Shown here one piece after another: positions 38,240 through 41,372 of a DNA stretch of 41,372 nt. Under the pieces are notes generated by a model. The model was given only the letters and a program-made list of their open reading frames with translations, was not told where the DNA came from and searched no databases. Made by a program: the position numbers and the translations under genes. Origin of the DNA: Nitrospinota bacterium (lineage in GTDB: Bacteria; Nitrospinota; Nitrospinia; Nitrospinales; VA-1); assembly GCA_027619975.1 (NCBI GenBank), contig JAQCGX010000030.1, positions 1 to 41,372 of the forward strand, read 5' to 3'. How positions within the stretch are numbered: position 1 is the stretch's first letter; every line of letters starts with the position of its first letter.

Positions 38240-39895
38240 ATGGAATTCCAGGTTTCCGCACGCAAATGGCGTCCCCAGACATTCAGTGAACTGATCGGGC
38301 AGGAGCACATCGTCCGCACCCTGACCAATGCCATTGAACTCAATCGGGTATCGCACGCGTATTTGTTTTCGGGAACCCGTGGTGTTGGCAAAACCACTTC
38401 GGCCCGAATTCTTGCCAAGGCGTTAAACTGCCAGAACCCGAAGGGCAGTGAGCCCTGCGATGTCTGCCCGAACTGCATCGAGATCAAGCAGGGAACCAGC
38501 CTCGATGTGCAGGAAATCGACGGAGCCTCGAACAACGGAGTCGGGGAAGTCCGCGACCTTGTAGAAAACATCCAATACTCAGCTTCCTCCTGCAAGTACA
38601 AAGTCTATATCATTGACGAAGTGCACATGCTTTCTAAAAGCGCCTTCAACGCGCTCTTAAAAACGCTGGAGGAACCGCCGCCCCGAGTCATTTTTATTTT
38701 TGCCACCACGGAATTGATCAAGATTCCAGAGACCATCCTGTCCCGTTGTCAATGTTTCGAGTTCAAACCCCTGTCGCACAAACAGATTGTCCAGCAGTTG
38801 GCGTTGATCGGCAAACACGATGGCATCGAAATCGACCCGAAGAGTCTGGACGAGATCGCGAAAACCGGGGCCGGTAGCATGCGTGACGCCCAGAGTCTGC
38901 TCGATCAGGTGATTGCCTTCAGCGGCAAGCAAGTGACGCAGGGGTCGGTCGAATCCGTTCTCGGCATTGTCGGGCAAAGCGCGCTCGAAACTTTTGTGGA
39001 CCACCTGATCGCCCGTGATGCGGCGGCACTCATCGAGCAGGTGCAGGAAATCGCCAATGCCGGCAAGGATCTCAACTATTTTTGCCGCGATCTGCTGGAA
39101 ACCATTCGCAATCTGCTGATATTTCAAATTGCAAAGAATCCAGAAACGATTCTCGATGCTCAGACCTGCGATCTCGCGGTGCTGGCCCGGCAAGCCCGGC
39201 AACTGGATTCCGACCAATGGCAACAGATGTTCACCGTCCTGTCCAGGACGGAAACGGAAATGAAACGCAGTTCGCAGACGCGGGCGGTGTTTGAAATGGC
39301 GGTCCTGCGTTTGACGGACATCCGCCCGTTTCAAAAGATCGACGCCTTGATCGATACCATCAATAAAACCGTGGGCGAGGTTGCCGACGAACCCAGCCGG
39401 GCGATTGCGCCGCAACCCAAAAAAGAGCAGAGCCGGATTGAACCCCCGGAACAGACGGAAACATCTAAACCGCCGGAGTCTTCCATTTCCCTTGAAAATC
39501 GAGAGGACAGAGGGGCTTCAGAGTCCTGGGAGAAAATCCAGCGGGAAATTGTGAAGCGAAAAGCGTCTTTTGGCCATTATTTCATGGTCTGCGATTTCGT
39601 CGAACTCACGGACTCAGCGATCCATCTCAGCGTTGCCGACTCCTACACCAAGGAGTTGATCGAAAAAGAGGAGAACCTGAAAGTCATTCAGGACAGTGTG
39701 CAGGCCGTGTGCCACCGGACGGTCAACGTCAGGCTTTCGTTCAAAACGCAGGGACAGAGCGGGTCTGGCAAAGCGGCCGCCAACAATGAGGCGGAAAAAA
39801 AAACTCCGATCGACTATAATGGTAAGCGTCAAATCGCAGAATCCGAAATTATCAGGGAAGCCCTTGAGATTTTTGGCGGCGTGGTCACGGGCTGA
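38240..39895 (+). CDS. dnaX: DNA polymerase III tau/gamma subunit
   Basis: DnaX is the ATPase of the clamp loader and links polymerase cores. The 551-residue protein begins MEFQVSARKWRPQTFSELIG. It has Walker A GTRGVGKTT, a zinc-binding region (ALNCQNPKGSEPCDVCPNC), Walker B VYIIDEVHML and sensor/arginine-finger region TILSRCQCFEF. After about residue 370 comes a Pro/Glu/Ser-rich linker, then a C-terminal domain. Nine adenines at 39795-39803 could allow slippage near the end. The ATG is preceded by AGGA, which lies inside a CATCC/GGATG hairpin (38221-38234). ybaB and recR follow. Confidence 0.96.
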   Translation: MEFQVSARKWRPQTFSELIGQEHIVRTLTNAIELNRVSHAYLFSGTRGVGKTTSARILAKALNCQNPKGSEPCDVCPNCIEIKQGTSLDVQEIDGASNNGVGEVRDLVENIQYSASSCKYKVYIIDEVHMLSKSAFNALLKTLEEPPPRVIFIFATTELIKIPETILSRCQCFEFKPLSHKQIVQQLALIGKHDGIEIDPKSLDEIAKTGAGSMRDAQSLLDQVIAFSGKQVTQGSVESVLGIVGQSALETFVDHLIARDAAALIEQVQEIANAGKDLNYFCRDLLETIRNLLIFQIAKNPETILDAQTCDLAVLARQARQLDSDQWQQMFTVLSRTETEMKRSSQTRAVFEMAVLRLTDIRPFQKIDALIDTINKTVGEVADEPSRAIAPQPKKEQSRIEPPEQTETSKPPESSISLENREDRGASESWEKIQREIVKRKASFGHYFMVCDFVELTDSAIHLSVADSYTKELIEKEENLKVIQDSVQAVCHRTVNVRLSFKTQGQSGSGKAAANNEAEKKTPIDYNGKRQIAESEIIREALEIFGGVVTG

Positions 39896-39927
39896 CAGGC
39901 CCAAATTAAATTAGACAGGTAAATAAC

Positions 39928-40248
39928 ATGAGTAGTCTGGTTTCGATGTTTAAACAGGCCAAAGAACTGCAATCGAAAATGGCCGATATCCAGAAAGACC
40001 TGGCCAGTAAAACGGTTGAAGTGTCCACCGGCGGCGGCATGGTGAAAATTACCGCCAATGGCATTCATCAGGTTTTATCCGTTCACATCGATGATGAACT
40101 CATCAATATGCAGGACCGGGAAGTGCTCGAGGATCTGATTCTTGCCGGGATGAACGAGGTCCATAAAAAGGTCAAGGACCTGGCCCAGGAGGAAATGACC
40201 CGACTGACAGGCGGGATCAAAATTCCCGGCCTGTTTCCAGGGACCTAG
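39928..40248 (+). CDS. ybaB: YbaB/EbfC nucleoid-associated protein
   Basis: This small DNA-binding protein (106 residues) begins MSSLVSMFKQAKELQSKMAD and contains VEVSTGGGMVKITANG, VHIDDELI and LEDLILAGMNEVHKKV, all typical of YbaB. It coats DNA with limited sequence preference and lies between dnaX and recR as in most bacteria. The C-terminal GIKIPGLFPG is also conserved. Confidence 0.96.
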   Translation: MSSLVSMFKQAKELQSKMADIQKDLASKTVEVSTGGGMVKITANGIHQVLSVHIDDELINMQDREVLEDLILAGMNEVHKKVKDLAQEEMTRLTGGIKIPGLFPGT

Positions 40249-40307
40249 GAGATGCCCATTCCTTCACTTGCAATTCATCAATGGCTTAAACTAATGTTGT
40301 CAATCAC

Positions 40308-40907
40308 GTGAAAAGACCTGAAGCGGTCACAGACCTGGTCGATGAGTTAAAGAGATTACCGGGGATCGGTCAAAAGACCGCCGAGCGGCTTTCTTTTTTC
40401 CTGATGCGCGGCCCCAAGGAACGGGCGGTAAAACTGTCCCAGGCAATTCAGAATATTAAAGAGAAGATCATCTTGTGCGGCCAGTGCCACGGCATCACCG
40501 AAAAAGAACCCTGCGACATCTGCCGGGACCCTGGCCGCGACCAGACGCAAATCTGCGTGGTGGAAGAACCGTATGACGTCTATGTCATTGAGAGCGTCGG
40601 GCATTTTAAAGGCGTTTACCACGTGCTGATGGGAGTGGTCTCACCGCTGGATGGCGTCGGGCCGTCGGAGTTGACCATCGATGACCTGAAAGCGAAAGTG
40701 GCGAAGGGCAACGTGACGGAAGTGATTCTCGCCACCAATCCGGATATGGAAGGGGAGTCCACCGCGGTTTATATTTCCAAAGTGCTGAAGCCGTTTGCGG
40801 TCAAAGTGACGCGGATTGCCCGCGGCCTGCCCATCGGATCGGATATTGAATACGCCGATACCGTGACTTTGATGAAGTCACTGGAAGGGCGGAGCGAAAT
40901 GTTGTAA
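40308..40907 (+). CDS. recR: Recombination mediator protein RecR
   Basis: RecR, with RecO and RecF, helps load RecA on gapped DNA. The 199-residue protein has the N-terminal helix-hairpin-helix (LPGIGQKTAERLSFFL), a zinc finger (CGQCHGITEKEPCDICRD) and the Toprim domain starting ICVVEEPYDVYVIE, with VSPLDGVGPSELTIDDL and a C-terminal EYADTVTLMKSLEGR. The start is a GTG at 40308. It completes the dnaX-ybaB-recR operon. Confidence 0.97.
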   Translation: MKRPEAVTDLVDELKRLPGIGQKTAERLSFFLMRGPKERAVKLSQAIQNIKEKIILCGQCHGITEKEPCDICRDPGRDQTQICVVEEPYDVYVIESVGHFKGVYHVLMGVVSPLDGVGPSELTIDDLKAKVAKGNVTEVILATNPDMEGESTAVYISKVLKPFAVKVTRIARGLPIGSDIEYADTVTLMKSLEGRSEML

Positions 40908-41105
40908 ACTAGAGGGCCAAAACCGCTTGACAATGGGGCGCAAATGGATTAATTTTCAGCCCTTTGATAAATTTCGGATTTTAATGTCCTGTGCTCTTGC
41001 GTTACGATCGAGGGACAGCGATAATCTGTTGTTGAGCGGAAAATAGAGTCAACGCTGATCCCGTCAGCAGGGCCTAAAGGACAATAAATACAGACCACAA
41101 CTTAT

Positions 41106-41180
41106 TCCGGTGTGGCGCAACGGTAGCGCACTCGACTGTTAATCGAGTTGTTACAGGTTCGAATCCTGTCACCGGAGCCA
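41106..41180 (+). tRNA. tRNA-Asn (GUU)
   Basis: Acceptor arm TCCGGTG/CACCGGA, D arm GCGC-AACGGTA-GCGC, anticodon loop CTGTTAA (anticodon GTT), T arm ACAGG-TTCGAAT-CCTGT, discriminator G and encoded CCA are all visible. Confidence 0.97.
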
Positions 41181-41186
41181 TAATAG

Positions 41187-41222
41187 AAAAGCCGTTTCTC
41201 ACAAGAGAAGCGGCTTTTTTTT
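41187..41222 (+). terminator. Intrinsic terminator after tRNA-Asn
   Basis: AAAAGCCGTTTCTC pairs with GAGAAGCGGCTTTT around a four-base loop (one G-T wobble), followed by a run of T. The remaining 150 bases to the window end hold no recognisable gene. Confidence 0.9.
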
Positions 41223-41372
41223 ATTGGATTAAGAATTTTAAACAAAAGTTGGCAACTTAGCTGATTAGATTGGTAGGTTTAATTTAAGGGTATCTCTAAA
41301 AATTGACTAAATGCTCCTAATCGTCAACTTAAGGAGATGGCTTTGTTTTAGTGGAACAGGCGACCTGCCCTT

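Noticed and set aside
39418-39428. CCCAAAAAAGAG in dnaX as an E. coli-like frameshift site
   Set aside because: The reading frame gives C-AAA-AAA, which does not allow good P-site re-pairing.
40299-40314. CACGTGAAA at the recR start as a parS site
   Set aside because: Only the core matches; the flanks differ from parS at several positions.
41223-41372. Possible gene or integration site after tRNA-Asn
   Set aside because: No repeat of the tRNA end, integrase or ORF of useful length is visible before the window ends.

Overview
This window is the replication-origin neighbourhood of a bacterial chromosome. It carries dnaA, gyrB, gyrA, parAB with parS sites, rsmG, dnaX-ybaB-recR and the SRP RNA. 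Genes left of dnaA (about 9.5 to 24.8 kb) lie almost entirely on the minus strand and genes right of it on the plus strand, so transcription runs away from a candidate oriC between dnaA and gyrB. The organism looks like a Gram-negative with an outer membrane (several lipoproteins, Lnt, an LptM-like peptide). The mix of bactofilins, a short N-acetylglutamate synthase-like GNAT, a DnaC-type loader and an E. coli-sized GyrB suggests Nitrospinota or a delta-proteobacterium-like lineage. That placement is inference, not proof.

Left part (1-9.3 kb, mixed strands): the first codons of a Tat-exported protein run off the left edge. Next come a NarL-type two-component pair, coaD-aspartate aminotransferase, a BFD-like [2Fe-2S] protein divergent from lnt, an HD-GYP protein, a lipoprotein with two CcmI-type beta domains, and a small basic protein.

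Minus-strand block (9.5-24.8 kb), in transcription order from the right: etfB, a small membrane protein, etfA, rsmG, two parS sites, parA, parB, bactofilin 1, rsmI, a MinD/ParA-like ATPase, bactofilin 2, an L,D-transpeptidase, argH, a 43-residue LptM-like lipoprotein, a DUF484/degenerate-GGDEF protein, an ArgA-like GNAT, an orphan flagellar rod/hook protein, a zinc-finger DnaC-like ATPase and a GemA-like protein. The most interesting signal is here. Bactofilin 2 and the L,D-transpeptidase share a cytoplasmic N-terminal module that I do not recognise, and they sit directly after a ParA-like ATPase. This suggests a scaffold that positions cell-wall cross-linking, encoded beside the chromosome segregation genes.

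Origin block (24.9-34.2 kb, plus strand): a GT-C-like membrane protein, a DUF2461 protein, a regulatory region, dnaA, a candidate oriC (four DnaA-box-like 9-mers, a TTTTCCACA box and DnaA-trio-like triplets), gyrB and gyrA. dnaN and recF are not between dnaA and gyrB.

Translation and clamp-loader block (34.2-41.4 kb, plus strand): a TPR lipoprotein, serS, four serine tRNAs (UGA, GCU, CGA, GGA) interleaved with a DUF2155 lipoprotein and tRNA-Arg(GCG), SRP RNA, dnaX, ybaB, recR, and tRNA-Asn with a clear terminator. Having four serine isoacceptors next to serS is unusual.
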